This document shows positions 26,873 to 34,834 of a stretch of 64,000 nucleotides of DNA, piece after piece. The position numbers and the translations under genes were made by a program. Source of the DNA: PBB1 sp965229345 (GTDB lineage Bacteria; Pseudomonadota; Gammaproteobacteria; Burkholderiales; Burkholderiaceae_C); assembly GCA_965229345.1 (NCBI GenBank), contig OZ245872.1:1364001-1428000 (forward strand), in the 5' to 3' direction. Every line of letters starts with the position of its first letter. Position 1 is the first letter of the stretch. The notes beneath the pieces are model-generated. The model worked only from the letters and a program-made list of their open reading frames with translations, searched no databases and was not told the DNA's origin.

Positions 26873-28059
26873 CGGCTGAGCGCGCGCATGGCCGCGTCCA
26901 GGCCCGGCAGGGTCAGCGGGTACATGCGCTGGTTCATCATCTGCTGGATCAGCGCAATGCTCTGGCGGTAGCCCCACAGCGCCTGGGGCTCGGGGTTGAT
27001 CCACACGAACTTCGGAAAGGTCTGCGTCAGCCGCTGCAGCCAGGCGGCGCCCGGCTCCTCGTTGTGGTACTCGACGCTGCCACCGGGCTGCAGGATCTCA
27101 TAGGGGCTCATCGTCGCGTCACCGACGAAGATCAGCTTGTAGTCCTTGTTGTACTTGCGCAGGACGTCGTGCGTCGGGAACTTCTCGCTGTGGCGGCGCT
27201 GGTTGTGCTTCCACATGAAGTCATAGACGCAGTTGTGGAAGTAATAGAACTCCAGGTGCTTGAACGCCGACTTGGCAGCGCTGAACATCTCCTCGGCGCG
27301 TTGAATGTGGTCGTCCATGGTGCCGCCCACATCCATCAGCAACAGCACCTTGATGTGGTTGTGCCGCTCCGGAATCATCTTCAGGTCGAGGTGTCCGGCG
27401 TTGGCCGCCGTGGCGCGGATCGTGTCGTCGAGGTCGAGTTCGTCGGCCGACCCCTGGCGCGCGAAACGCCGCAGCTTGCGCAGCGCGATCTGGATGTTCC
27501 GCGTGCCGAGCTCGGCGTCGGTGTCGTAGTCCTTGAAGCGCCGCTGGTCCCACACCTTGACCGCGCTGCGCTCTCGGCTGCGGTCCTGCCCGATGCGGAT
27601 GCCTTGCGGGTTCACGCCATAGGCGCCGAACGGGCTGGTGCCGCCCGTACCGATCCATTTGCTGCCGCCCTGGTGGCGCTCCTTCTGCTCCTCGAAGCGC
27701 TGCTTCAAGGTGTCCATCAGCTCGTCCCAGCCCATCTTGTCGATCGCGGCTTTTTCTTCCGGGCTCAGCTCGAGTTCGAGCACCTTGCGCAGCCACTCGA
27801 GCGGGATCTCCTGGCCGAAATCGGTCAGCGTCTCGACGCCCTTGAAATACGTGGCGAAGGCTTGATCGAAGCGGTCGAACAGCGCCTCGTCCTTGACCAG
27901 CGTGGTGCGCGCCAGCACATAAAACGCATCGAGCGTGGGGCCGCCGGTTTCCTCGCCGTCGAGCACCCCCGCTCGCAGCGCATCGAGCAATGTCAGGTAC
28001 TCACGCACCGATACCTTCAGTTTCGCGTCCCGCAACGACAAGAAGAAGTCGATCAGCAT
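26869..28059 (-). CDS. VWA-domain protein of the CoxE family
   Basis: A 396-residue cytosolic protein. The N-terminal CoxE-like helical region begins MLIDFFLSLRDAKLKVSVREY. A central Gly-rich segment leads to a C-terminal von Willebrand A domain whose metal site is written VLLLMDVGGTMDDH. Together with a MoxR ATPase, such proteins form chaperone-like complexes that insert metal cofactors or remodel partner proteins. The matching moxR lies two genes upstream. The start overlaps the GNAT stop by seven bases and its stop overlaps tamA, so the five genes should be translated together. The Gly in place of the usual Ser at the metal site is common in this subfamily. Confidence 0.88.
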   Translation of the reverse strand: MLIDFFLSLRDAKLKVSVREYLTLLDALRAGVLDGEETGGPTLDAFYVLARTTLVKDEALFDRFDQAFATYFKGVETLTDFGQEIPLEWLRKVLELELSPEEKAAIDKMGWDELMDTLKQRFEEQKERHQGGSKWIGTGGTSPFGAYGVNPQGIRIGQDRSRERSAVKVWDQRRFKDYDTDAELGTRNIQIALRKLRRFARQGSADELDLDDTIRATAANAGHLDLKMIPERHNHIKVLLLMDVGGTMDDHIQRAEEMFSAAKSAFKHLEFYYFHNCVYDFMWKHNQRRHSEKFPTHDVLRKYNKDYKLIFVGDATMSPYEILQPGGSVEYHNEEPGAAWLQRLTQTFPKFVWINPEPQALWGYRQSIALIQQMMNQRMYPLTLPGLDAAMRALSR

Positions 28060-28649
28060 CGCGGCCGGTCCAGCAGGTATCGCAGGTGCGCGCGTGTCGT
28101 GGGCCACTCGCTGGCGGTGATGCTGTAGACGGCCGTGTCGCGCAGCGTGCCGTCCGGCTGGCGCTGGTGTGCCCGAAGGATGCCGTCGAGCTGTGCACCC
28201 AGGCGTTCGATCGCTCGCCGGCTCTGAACGTTGAGCCGGTGGGTGCGGAACTCGACCGCGATGCAGCCCAGCGTGTCGAACGCATGCGTCAGCAGCATCA
28301 GTTTGCACTCGGTGTTGAGCGCCGTTCGCTGCGCCCGAGCCGCGTACCAGGTCGAGCCGATCTCGACGCGCCGGTGCGTTGCATCGATGTTCATGAATGT
28401 GGTCATGCCGACCGGCACACCGTTGGCGTCCAGCACGGTGAACGGCAGCATCGTGCCTGCAGCCTGCAGGGCAAGTCGGCGCTCGATCTCGGCCTGCATG
28501 CGCTCGGGGCTCGGCACGGTTGTGTACCAGAGCTCCCACAGCGCGCCATCCTGGCTCGCCTCGGCCAGTGCCACGTGATGCGCGTGCTTGAGCGGCAGCA
28601 GGGTGGCATGCCGGCCGCGCAGCTCGATCGGGTCGGTCAGTGCACCCAT
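28053..28649 (-). CDS. GNAT-family N-acetyltransferase (RimJ/RimL-like)
   Basis: A 198-residue acetyltransferase of the Acetyltransf_3 group. The N-terminus (ELRGRHATLLPLKHAHHVAL), a central strand with PVGMTTFMNIDATHRRVEIGSTW, and the acetyl-CoA region followed by EFRTHRLNVQSRRAIERLGAQ define the fold. The C-terminus contains RDTAVYSITASEWP. The substrate is unknown; relatives acetylate protein N-termini or small amines. It sits between moxR and the VWA gene in a single operon, overlapping the latter by seven bases. Confidence 0.85.
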   Translation of the reverse strand: MGALTDPIELRGRHATLLPLKHAHHVALAEASQDGALWELWYTTVPSPERMQAEIERRLALQAAGTMLPFTVLDANGVPVGMTTFMNIDATHRRVEIGSTWYAARAQRTALNTECKLMLLTHAFDTLGCIAVEFRTHRLNVQSRRAIERLGAQLDGILRAHQRQPDGTLRDTAVYSITASEWPTTRAHLRYLLDRPRC

Positions 28650-28664
28650 GGCGGACGCGACCGA

Positions 28665-29519
28665 TCAACGGCGTTGCCGCTGCATGAACACCAGCTTTTC
28701 GAACAGGGAGGTGTCCTGCTCGGTTTTCAGCAGGGCGCCGAGCAGCGGCGGCACGACCACCGCATCGTCCTGGCTCTGGAGCGCGGCCAGCGGAATGTCT
28801 TCGGCGACCAGCAGCTTCAGCCAGTCGAGCAGTTCGGAGGTCGAGGGCTTCTTCTTCAGACCGGGGAGGTTGCGCACTTCATAGAAGCGCTGCAAGGCGG
28901 CGGCGAGCAGGTTCTTCTTCAGTTGCGGAAAGTGAACCTGGACGATGCGCTGCATCGTGGCCGCATCGGGGAATTGGATGTAGTGGAAGAAGCAGCGGCG
29001 CAAAAAGGCGTCGGGCAGCTCTTTCTCGTTGTTCGAGGTGATGAAGACCAGGGGCCGATGCACCGCGCGGATGAGCTCGCGCGTCTCGTACACATGGAAC
29101 TCCATCCGGTCGATCTCGCGCAACAGGTCGTTCGGAAACTCGATGTCGGCCTTGTCGATCTCGTCGATCAGCAGCACCACCGGTTGCTCGGCAGTGAACG
29201 CCTTCCACAGCACGCCCTGGACGATGTAGTTGCGGATGTCGCGCACCTTTGCGCCGCCGTCGATGTCGGCCAACTGGCTGTCGCGCAATCGACTCACTGC
29301 ATCGTATTCATACAAGCCCTGCTGGGCCTTGGTGGTGCTCTTGATGTGCCACTGCAGCAGCGGCATGCCCAAGGCCTTGGCGACTTCCTCGGCCAGCATC
29401 GTCTTGCCGGTGCCTGGTTCGCCCTTGACCAGCAAGGGCCGCTTCAGCGTGGCGGCGGCGTTGACCGCGAGCATCAGATCGTCAGTGGCGACGTAGTCTT
29501 GCGTGCCTTTGAACTTCAT
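28665..29519 (-). CDS. MoxR-family AAA+ ATPase
   Basis: A 284-residue AAA+ ATPase. It has Walker A GEPGTGKT (about 33-40), Walker B VVLLIDEIDKAD, sensor 1 VFITSNNEKELPDAFLRRCFFHYI, and a lid domain ending EKLVFMQRQRR. MoxR ATPases act with VWA partners as chaperones for metal-cofactor assembly or stress functions. It is the first gene of the moxR-GNAT-VWA-tamA-tamB unit. The 160-bp gap to the divergent cytochrome gene contains TATACT-like boxes on both strands that may be the two promoters, but no good -35 elements. Confidence 0.92.
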   Translation of the reverse strand: MKFKGTQDYVATDDLMLAVNAAATLKRPLLVKGEPGTGKTMLAEEVAKALGMPLLQWHIKSTTKAQQGLYEYDAVSRLRDSQLADIDGGAKVRDIRNYIVQGVLWKAFTAEQPVVLLIDEIDKADIEFPNDLLREIDRMEFHVYETRELIRAVHRPLVFITSNNEKELPDAFLRRCFFHYIQFPDAATMQRIVQVHFPQLKKNLLAAALQRFYEVRNLPGLKKKPSTSELLDWLKLLVAEDIPLAALQSQDDAVVVPPLLGALLKTEQDTSLFEKLVFMQRQRR

Positions 29520-29679
29520 GTCGCTGTGCTGTCAGCCCGCTGAACCGTCGATGCCGAGGCAGTATAGAGAAACGATGTTTCCGCTGATTCTTCAGGCTGT
29601 TCCGCAGCCTCTGGAGTCCCTCGGGGGCCCTCTATACTTCAAGGCTATCGACCACCCCGCACTCCGTACTCTCCCGATC

Positions 29680-30339
29680 ATGAGACCACTGCACTCGCTC
29701 GCCCTGTCGTTGATGTTGATGTCTGGCGCTTTCAGCACCGCTGCCGTCGCGCAGGATGCCAAGGCCGGCGAAGGCAAGGCGTCCCTGTGCATAGGCTGCC
29801 ATGGCATCGTCGGCTACCAGGCCAGCTTCCCCGAAATCCACAAGGTGCCCAAAATCGGTGGCCAGAGCGCGCCTTACATCGTCGCGGCGCTGACCGCCTA
29901 CAAGAAGGGCGAGCGTCTGCACCCGTCGATGCGGGGCATCGCCGCCACGCTGAGCGACCAGGACATGGCCGATCTGGCCGCGTTCTACGAGGCCCAGGGC
30001 AAGAGCATTGCACCGGTTCCGGCAGGTGCACCTCAGCAGGCACCGACCCCTCGCGTGGCCGAGTTGCTGAAGAAGGCCAACTGCGCGTCCTGCCACGGCG
30101 AAAACTTCAGCACCCCCATCTCGCCCACGTATCCGAAGATCGCCGGGCAGCACGCCGATTACCTTTACGTGGCGTTGAAGGCCTACCAGACCGACGGCAA
30201 CCCACAGGTGGGTCGCAAGAACCCGATCATGGGTGGCATGGCACGTCAGTACACCCACGCCGAATTGAAGGAACTGGCGGCTTACATCGGTTCTCTGCCG
30301 GGTGCGTTGGGTACCGTACCGCAACCGTCGTTTCGCTGA
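29680..30339 (+). CDS. Diheme cytochrome c (c4-like)
   Basis: A 219-residue periplasmic electron carrier with a signal peptide cleaved after STAAVA (about residue 24). There are two class I heme domains: C37-IG-C40-H41 and C135-AS-C138-H139, each followed by a distal methionine (HPSMRGIA and KNPIMGGMARQ). The two-domain plan and length fit cytochrome c4, which passes electrons to terminal oxidases. The ATG at 29680 begins the signal peptide; longer readings are rejected. A strong terminator follows within 40 bp, so it is monocistronic. It is divergent from moxR. Confidence 0.93.
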   Translation: MRPLHSLALSLMLMSGAFSTAAVAQDAKAGEGKASLCIGCHGIVGYQASFPEIHKVPKIGGQSAPYIVAALTAYKKGERLHPSMRGIAATLSDQDMADLAAFYEAQGKSIAPVPAGAPQQAPTPRVAELLKKANCASCHGENFSTPISPTYPKIAGQHADYLYVALKAYQTDGNPQVGRKNPIMGGMARQYTHAELKELAAYIGSLPGALGTVPQPSFR

Positions 30340-30376
30340 GTTCCAGGTGGCGGCGTGACGATCCGCCGGCCTTGCA

Positions 30377-30403
30377 GAAAACCGCCCACCGGGCGGTTTT
30401 TTG
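30377..30403 (+). terminator. Rho-independent terminator after the cytochrome c gene
   Basis: AAAACCGCCC-ACC-GGGCGGTTTTTT forms a 10-bp stem with a short loop and a terminal T run, beginning 38 bp after the stop codon. The A run on the other side would let it act in both directions. Confidence 0.92.
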
Positions 30404-30482
30404 TTTGAGGCGCGTCAAAGAGGGTCTGGCACGCTGCCGTACCGTCTCAAGGCGCGGGCAGTGGATACCGATATAGGCTGAC

Positions 30483-31787
30483 GTGAATACTTCTCCCAAT
30501 CTCAAGCGTGTCCCGGTCGATCAGATGCGCCTGGGCATGCACCTGCACGAAATGTGCGGTGCATGGCTGGACCATCCCTTCTGGAAGACGAAGTTCGTCC
30601 TGCGTGATCCGGGCGACCTGGCCAAGCTGCAGGAAAGCGGTATCAAGGAGTGCTGGATCGACGTGTCCAAGGGGCTCGATGTCGCGACCCCGGACGACGG
30701 TGCTCCAAGCGCCCAGCGTCCCGCAGGCGGCGCTGGCACTGCGCGTCGCGTCGCGGTGGACGTCGACACCGCCACCGATCTCGCCCGCGCAGCGGCAGTG
30801 TCTGGCGAGAAGACGGTGGAGTTCAGCGAAGAAGTGCGTCGTGCGGCAGCGCTCTGCAACCAGGCGCGCGCGGCGGTGATCTCGCTGTTTGCCGAGGCCC
30901 GCATGGGCCGCGTGGTCTACAACGAACAGTGCGCCGAGCTGGTTCACGAGATTGCCACCTCGGTCGGGCGCAACCCGAGCGCGCTGCTGTCGCTGGCCCG
31001 GCTGAAGACCCACGACGATTACAGCTACATGCATTCGGTGGCGGTGGCCGCCTTGATGGCCGCGCTGGCCAAGCAGCTCAATCTGGACGAAGCCCAGACC
31101 AGGATGGCGGCCAAGGCGGGCTTGCTGCACGACATGGGCAAGGCGGTGATGCCGCTGCACATCCTGAACAAGCCGGGCCGGCTCACGGACGAGGAATTCG
31201 ACCTGATCCGCACGCACCCACAGAAAGGCCATGCCTTGCTGCAGTCGGGCGGATCGGTTCACGATGAGGTGCTCGACGTGTGTCTGCATCACCATGAAAA
31301 GATGGACGGGTCGGGGTACCCGGACAAGCTCTCAGGCGATCAGATCTCGCTGTTCGCGAGGATGGGCTCGGTGTGTGACGTGTATGACGCGATCACCTCG
31401 AACCGGCCGTACAAGCAAGGCTGGGATCCAGCCGAGTCGATCGCCCGGATGGCCAGCTGGGCCAACGGGCACTTCGACCTGCCGATCTTCAAGGCCTTTG
31501 TCACCAGCCTGGGCATCTATCCGGTGGGCTCGCTGGTGCGGCTGAAGTCAGGCCTGCTGGCGGTGGTCACCGAACAGAACGAGCAGGCCCTGACCAGCCC
31601 CGTGGTCAAGGTGTTCTTCTCGACCAAGCAGGGGCTGCACGTGCCGCCACGGCTGCTGGACCTGTCGCATCCGAGCTGCTCCGACCGCATCATCAGCCGC
31701 GAATCGAACGACACCTGGAAATTCACCCACCTCGATGAGTTGTGGGCAGGCGAAGAGGCGCTGCGCAAGATGGGGCGCAAGGTCTAG
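30483..31787 (+). CDS. HD-GYP domain cyclic-di-GMP phosphodiesterase with N-terminal DUF3391
   Basis: A 434-residue cytosolic protein. The N-terminal DUF3391-like region (VPVDQMRLGMHLHEMCGAWLDHPFW) is followed by a variable linker and a complete HD-GYP domain: H216-D217-MGK, the HHH (269-271) and DGSGYP motif, and SVCDVYDAITSNRPYK. These residues bind the metal centre that hydrolyses cyclic di-GMP to GMP, so the protein should lower the second messenger and favour motility over biofilm. The start is a GTG, the first codon of the conserved N-terminus. It is flanked by the cytochrome terminator upstream and an independent transport gene downstream. Confidence 0.92.
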   Translation: MNTSPNLKRVPVDQMRLGMHLHEMCGAWLDHPFWKTKFVLRDPGDLAKLQESGIKECWIDVSKGLDVATPDDGAPSAQRPAGGAGTARRVAVDVDTATDLARAAAVSGEKTVEFSEEVRRAAALCNQARAAVISLFAEARMGRVVYNEQCAELVHEIATSVGRNPSALLSLARLKTHDDYSYMHSVAVAALMAALAKQLNLDEAQTRMAAKAGLLHDMGKAVMPLHILNKPGRLTDEEFDLIRTHPQKGHALLQSGGSVHDEVLDVCLHHHEKMDGSGYPDKLSGDQISLFARMGSVCDVYDAITSNRPYKQGWDPAESIARMASWANGHFDLPIFKAFVTSLGIYPVGSLVRLKSGLLAVVTEQNEQALTSPVVKVFFSTKQGLHVPPRLLDLSHPSCSDRIISRESNDTWKFTHLDELWAGEEALRKMGRKV

Positions 31788-31842
31788 CCGCACGCCCGGC
31801 GTCAGCGCCCTACACTGACCCTTTGACATCCAGGGTCGGTTC

Positions 31843-33465
31843 ATGACAGCGCGTGGTTCAGCAAGGGGGCATGGCAGGCGTGGTGCGCTGGGGCGGCATC
31901 TCCAGGCTTTGTCGTGCGTGGCGGCGGGGTGGCTGCTGGCCTCTGCCGCATCGGCGCAGACGCTGCGCTGGGCGTCACAGGGTGATCCATTGACGATGGA
32001 TCCGCATTCGCAGAACGAGTCGCTGACCAACAACCTGAACACCCAGGTCTACGAGTCGCTCGTCAGTCGTGACCGTCAGTTGGCGATCGTGCCGGCGCTG
32101 GCGACCTCCTGGCAGCAAACCGGTGCGTTGAACTGGCGCTTCAAGCTGCGTCCGGATGTCAAGTTCCACGATGGCACGCCTTTCACCGCCACCGATGTGG
32201 TCTTCTCGGTGCTGCGCGCGCGCGACAGCGCCTCGGACATCAAGGCTTACGCGCAGGCGCTGGGCGAGCCCAGGCGCATCGATGATCTGACGGTCGATTT
32301 CGCGTTGAAGCAGGTCAACCCTGTTTTCCTGCAGCACCTGAGCACGGTTCCGATCATGAGCCGCGCGTGGGCCGAGAAAAACGGCGCGGCCAAGCCGATC
32401 GATTACAAGAGCCGACAGGAGGGCTACGCCGCTCTGCACGCCAACGGCACCGGCCCCTACACGCTGGTGCTGCGCCAGCCCGATGTGAAGACCGTCTACC
32501 GCCGATTCCCCGGCTGGTGGGGCCGCTTCGAAGGCAATGTGCAGGAGGTGGTCTACACCCCGATCAAGAGCGACGCCACGCGGGTGGCCGCACTGATCTC
32601 CGGAGAGCTCGATGTCGTGCTCGATCCGGCGCCGCAGGACACCACCCGATTGCGCAATGCGCCGGGGGTGAAGGTGGTCGAAGGGCCGGAGAACCGCATC
32701 GTGTTCATCGGCATGGACCAGGGCCGGGAGCAGCTGCTGTACAGCAGCGTCAAGGGCCGCAACCCGTTCAAGGACGTCCGGGTGCGCCGGGCGCTGTACC
32801 AGGCGATCGACATCGAGACGATCCGCAGCCGCCTGATGCGCGGCCAGGCGCTCCCCACCGGCGGCATCACGCCGTCCCCGCTGGGTGCGTACAACGATGC
32901 CGCGCTGGAAGCGCGGATCCCGTTCGATCTGGCCGCGGCCCGTCAAGCCCTGACCGATGCAGGCTACCCGCAGGGCTTCGAGGTGACGCTCGACTGTCCC
33001 AACAACCGCTACATCAACGACGAGGAAATCTGCCAGGCGCTGGCCGTGATGTGGTCCAAGATCGGCGTCAAATTGCGCGTGAATGCGATGCCGCGCTCGA
33101 CCTACTTCCCCAAGCTGCAGCGGCTCGATACCTCGATGTACCTGCTGGGCTGGGGCGGCTCGATCACCGATGCCGAAACGACGCTGACACCGCTGTTGCG
33201 CACTCGCGGCGAGGGCGGCATCGGTGCCTGGAACTTCGGTCAGATCGCCAATGCCAGGCTCGATGAACTGGCCGCGGCCTCCAGCCGTGAAGCCGACCCG
33301 GTCAAGCGCGAGCAACTGATCAAGGCGGCGCTGCAGCAGCACAAGGACCAGGTGCTGACACTGCCTCTGCATCGCCAGGTGGTGCCATGGGCCGTGCGTC
33401 AGAACATCGATGTGGTGCACCGGGCGGACAACTGGCTCGAGTTTTCCTGGGTCCGCATCCAATGA
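31843..33465 (+). CDS. ABC transporter substrate-binding protein, family 5 (peptide/nickel/oligosaccharide type)
   Basis: A 540-residue periplasmic binding protein. The long basic signal peptide is cleaved after SAASA (about residue 38). Family signatures are TMDPHSQNESLTNNLNTQVYESL near the N-terminus, LRPDVKFHDGTPFTATDVVFS, and NPFKDVRVRRALYQAID in the hinge region. The ligand is probably a peptide or similar small molecule but cannot be read. No permease or ATPase gene is adjacent; instead the stop overlaps the start of a glycerate 2-kinase (ATGA). A short imperfect hairpin (GACCCT/AGGGTC) ends five bases before the start codon. Confidence 0.9.
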   Translation: MTARGSARGHGRRGALGRHLQALSCVAAGWLLASAASAQTLRWASQGDPLTMDPHSQNESLTNNLNTQVYESLVSRDRQLAIVPALATSWQQTGALNWRFKLRPDVKFHDGTPFTATDVVFSVLRARDSASDIKAYAQALGEPRRIDDLTVDFALKQVNPVFLQHLSTVPIMSRAWAEKNGAAKPIDYKSRQEGYAALHANGTGPYTLVLRQPDVKTVYRRFPGWWGRFEGNVQEVVYTPIKSDATRVAALISGELDVVLDPAPQDTTRLRNAPGVKVVEGPENRIVFIGMDQGREQLLYSSVKGRNPFKDVRVRRALYQAIDIETIRSRLMRGQALPTGGITPSPLGAYNDAALEARIPFDLAAARQALTDAGYPQGFEVTLDCPNNRYINDEEICQALAVMWSKIGVKLRVNAMPRSTYFPKLQRLDTSMYLLGWGGSITDAETTLTPLLRTRGEGGIGAWNFGQIANARLDELAAASSREADPVKREQLIKAALQQHKDQVLTLPLHRQVVPWAVRQNIDVVHRADNWLEFSWVRIQ

Positions 33466-34772
33466 ACCACATGGCCGTGCCCTCACCCCAGACCGACCCG
33501 CGAGGGTTTTTGCGCGCACTGTTCGATGCGGCCGTGGCGCGGGCCCTGCCGTCGTCGGTGATCGGGCCTTTCCTGCCTGCGCCGCCTGCGGGGCGCACCG
33601 TGGTCGTCGGTGCCGGCAAGGCAGGTGGCGCGATGGCGGCCGCAGTCGATGCGCTGTGGCCGGGCGAGGCGCCGCTCTCCGGGCTGGTCGTCACCCGCTA
33701 CGACCATGTGCCGCCGGCGTACCGATCGGCCCCGGGCCGCATCGAGGTCGTCGAGGCGGCGCACCCGGTGCCTGATGCGGCGGGTCTGCAGGCGGCGCAG
33801 CGCATTGCCACGCTGGTTCAGGGCTTGAGCGCGGACGACCTGGTGCTGTGCCTGATTTCCGGCGGCGGCTCGGCGCTGCTGACGCTGCCCGCCGATGGGG
33901 TGTCCCTCGACGACAAGCGCGCCATCAACCGGGCGCTGTTGCACAGCGGTGCGGCGATCGACGAGATGAACTGCGTGCGCAAACACCTGTCGGCCATCAA
34001 GGGCGGTCGGCTCGCGGCGATGTGCCACCCGGCACGCGTGGTCACGCTGCTGATCAGCGATGTACCGGGCGATGCGCCCGAGGTGATTGCCAGCGGGCCG
34101 ACGGTGGCCGACACCAGCACCTGTGCAGACGCCCTGGCGATCTTGCGGCGCTACGCGATCGCGGTGCCGGAAGCTGTTCAGCAGGGCCTGGAGCGTGGGG
34201 TGTTCGAGACGCCGAAGCCTGGCGATCCGCGGTTCAACGGCCACACGGTGCACCTGATCGCCACGCCACAGCAATCACTGGAGGCCGCGGCTGCCATGGC
34301 CCGTTCGGCAGGGATCGAGGCGCACATCCTGAGCGACGAGATCGAGGGCGAATCGCGCGAGGTCGGCCGGGTGCACGCCGCCTTGGCGCGTGCCGTGGCG
34401 CGGCGCGGCAGCCCATTCGCCCGGCCCTGCGTGATCCTCAGTGGGGGTGAGACGACGGTGACGGTGACCTCCAAGGGCGGGCGCGGAGGTCGAGCGACCG
34501 AGTTCCTGCTGGGGTGCGCCATCGCGCTGCAAGGCCAGCCCGGTGTGCACGTGCTGGCCGCCGACACCGATGGCATCGACGGTGTCGAGGACAACGCCGG
34601 CGCCATCGTCACGCCCGACACGCTGGCCCGCGCCGAAGCGCTGAAGCTGAAGCCGCAGGACAGCCTCGATCGGCACGACGCGTATCCTTTTTTCGCGGCG
34701 CTCGGGGACCTGGTCGTCACGGGCCCGACGCACACCAACGTCAACGATTTCCGGGCGCTGTTGATCCTGTAG
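33462..34772 (+). CDS. Glycerate 2-kinase, type II (DUF4147/MOFRL family)
   Basis: A 436-residue cytosolic enzyme of the GckA/TtuD family. It has the N-terminal DUF4147 domain with VVVGAGKAGGAMA, LVLCLISGGGSALLTLP and LKP-like KHLSAIKGGRLA. The C-terminal MOFRL domain ends with AADTDGIDGVEDNAGA and GDLVVTGPTHTNVNDFRALLI. Family members phosphorylate D-glycerate to 2-phosphoglycerate; some were once called hydroxypyruvate reductases. Its ATG overlaps the stop of the binding-protein gene, which suggests coupled synthesis of an uptake component and this enzyme. No tartronate or glyoxylate genes are nearby, so the feeding pathway is unknown. Confidence 0.9.
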   Translation: MNHMAVPSPQTDPRGFLRALFDAAVARALPSSVIGPFLPAPPAGRTVVVGAGKAGGAMAAAVDALWPGEAPLSGLVVTRYDHVPPAYRSAPGRIEVVEAAHPVPDAAGLQAAQRIATLVQGLSADDLVLCLISGGGSALLTLPADGVSLDDKRAINRALLHSGAAIDEMNCVRKHLSAIKGGRLAAMCHPARVVTLLISDVPGDAPEVIASGPTVADTSTCADALAILRRYAIAVPEAVQQGLERGVFETPKPGDPRFNGHTVHLIATPQQSLEAAAAMARSAGIEAHILSDEIEGESREVGRVHAALARAVARRGSPFARPCVILSGGETTVTVTSKGGRGGRATEFLLGCAIALQGQPGVHVLAADTDGIDGVEDNAGAIVTPDTLARAEALKLKPQDSLDRHDAYPFFAALGDLVVTGPTHTNVNDFRALLIL

Positions 34773-34834
34773 TGCGGGCGCTCGCGAATCACCCGCAGCA
34801 GGCGCCCCCCGCGCCGCTCGGGTAAGGTGCGGAC

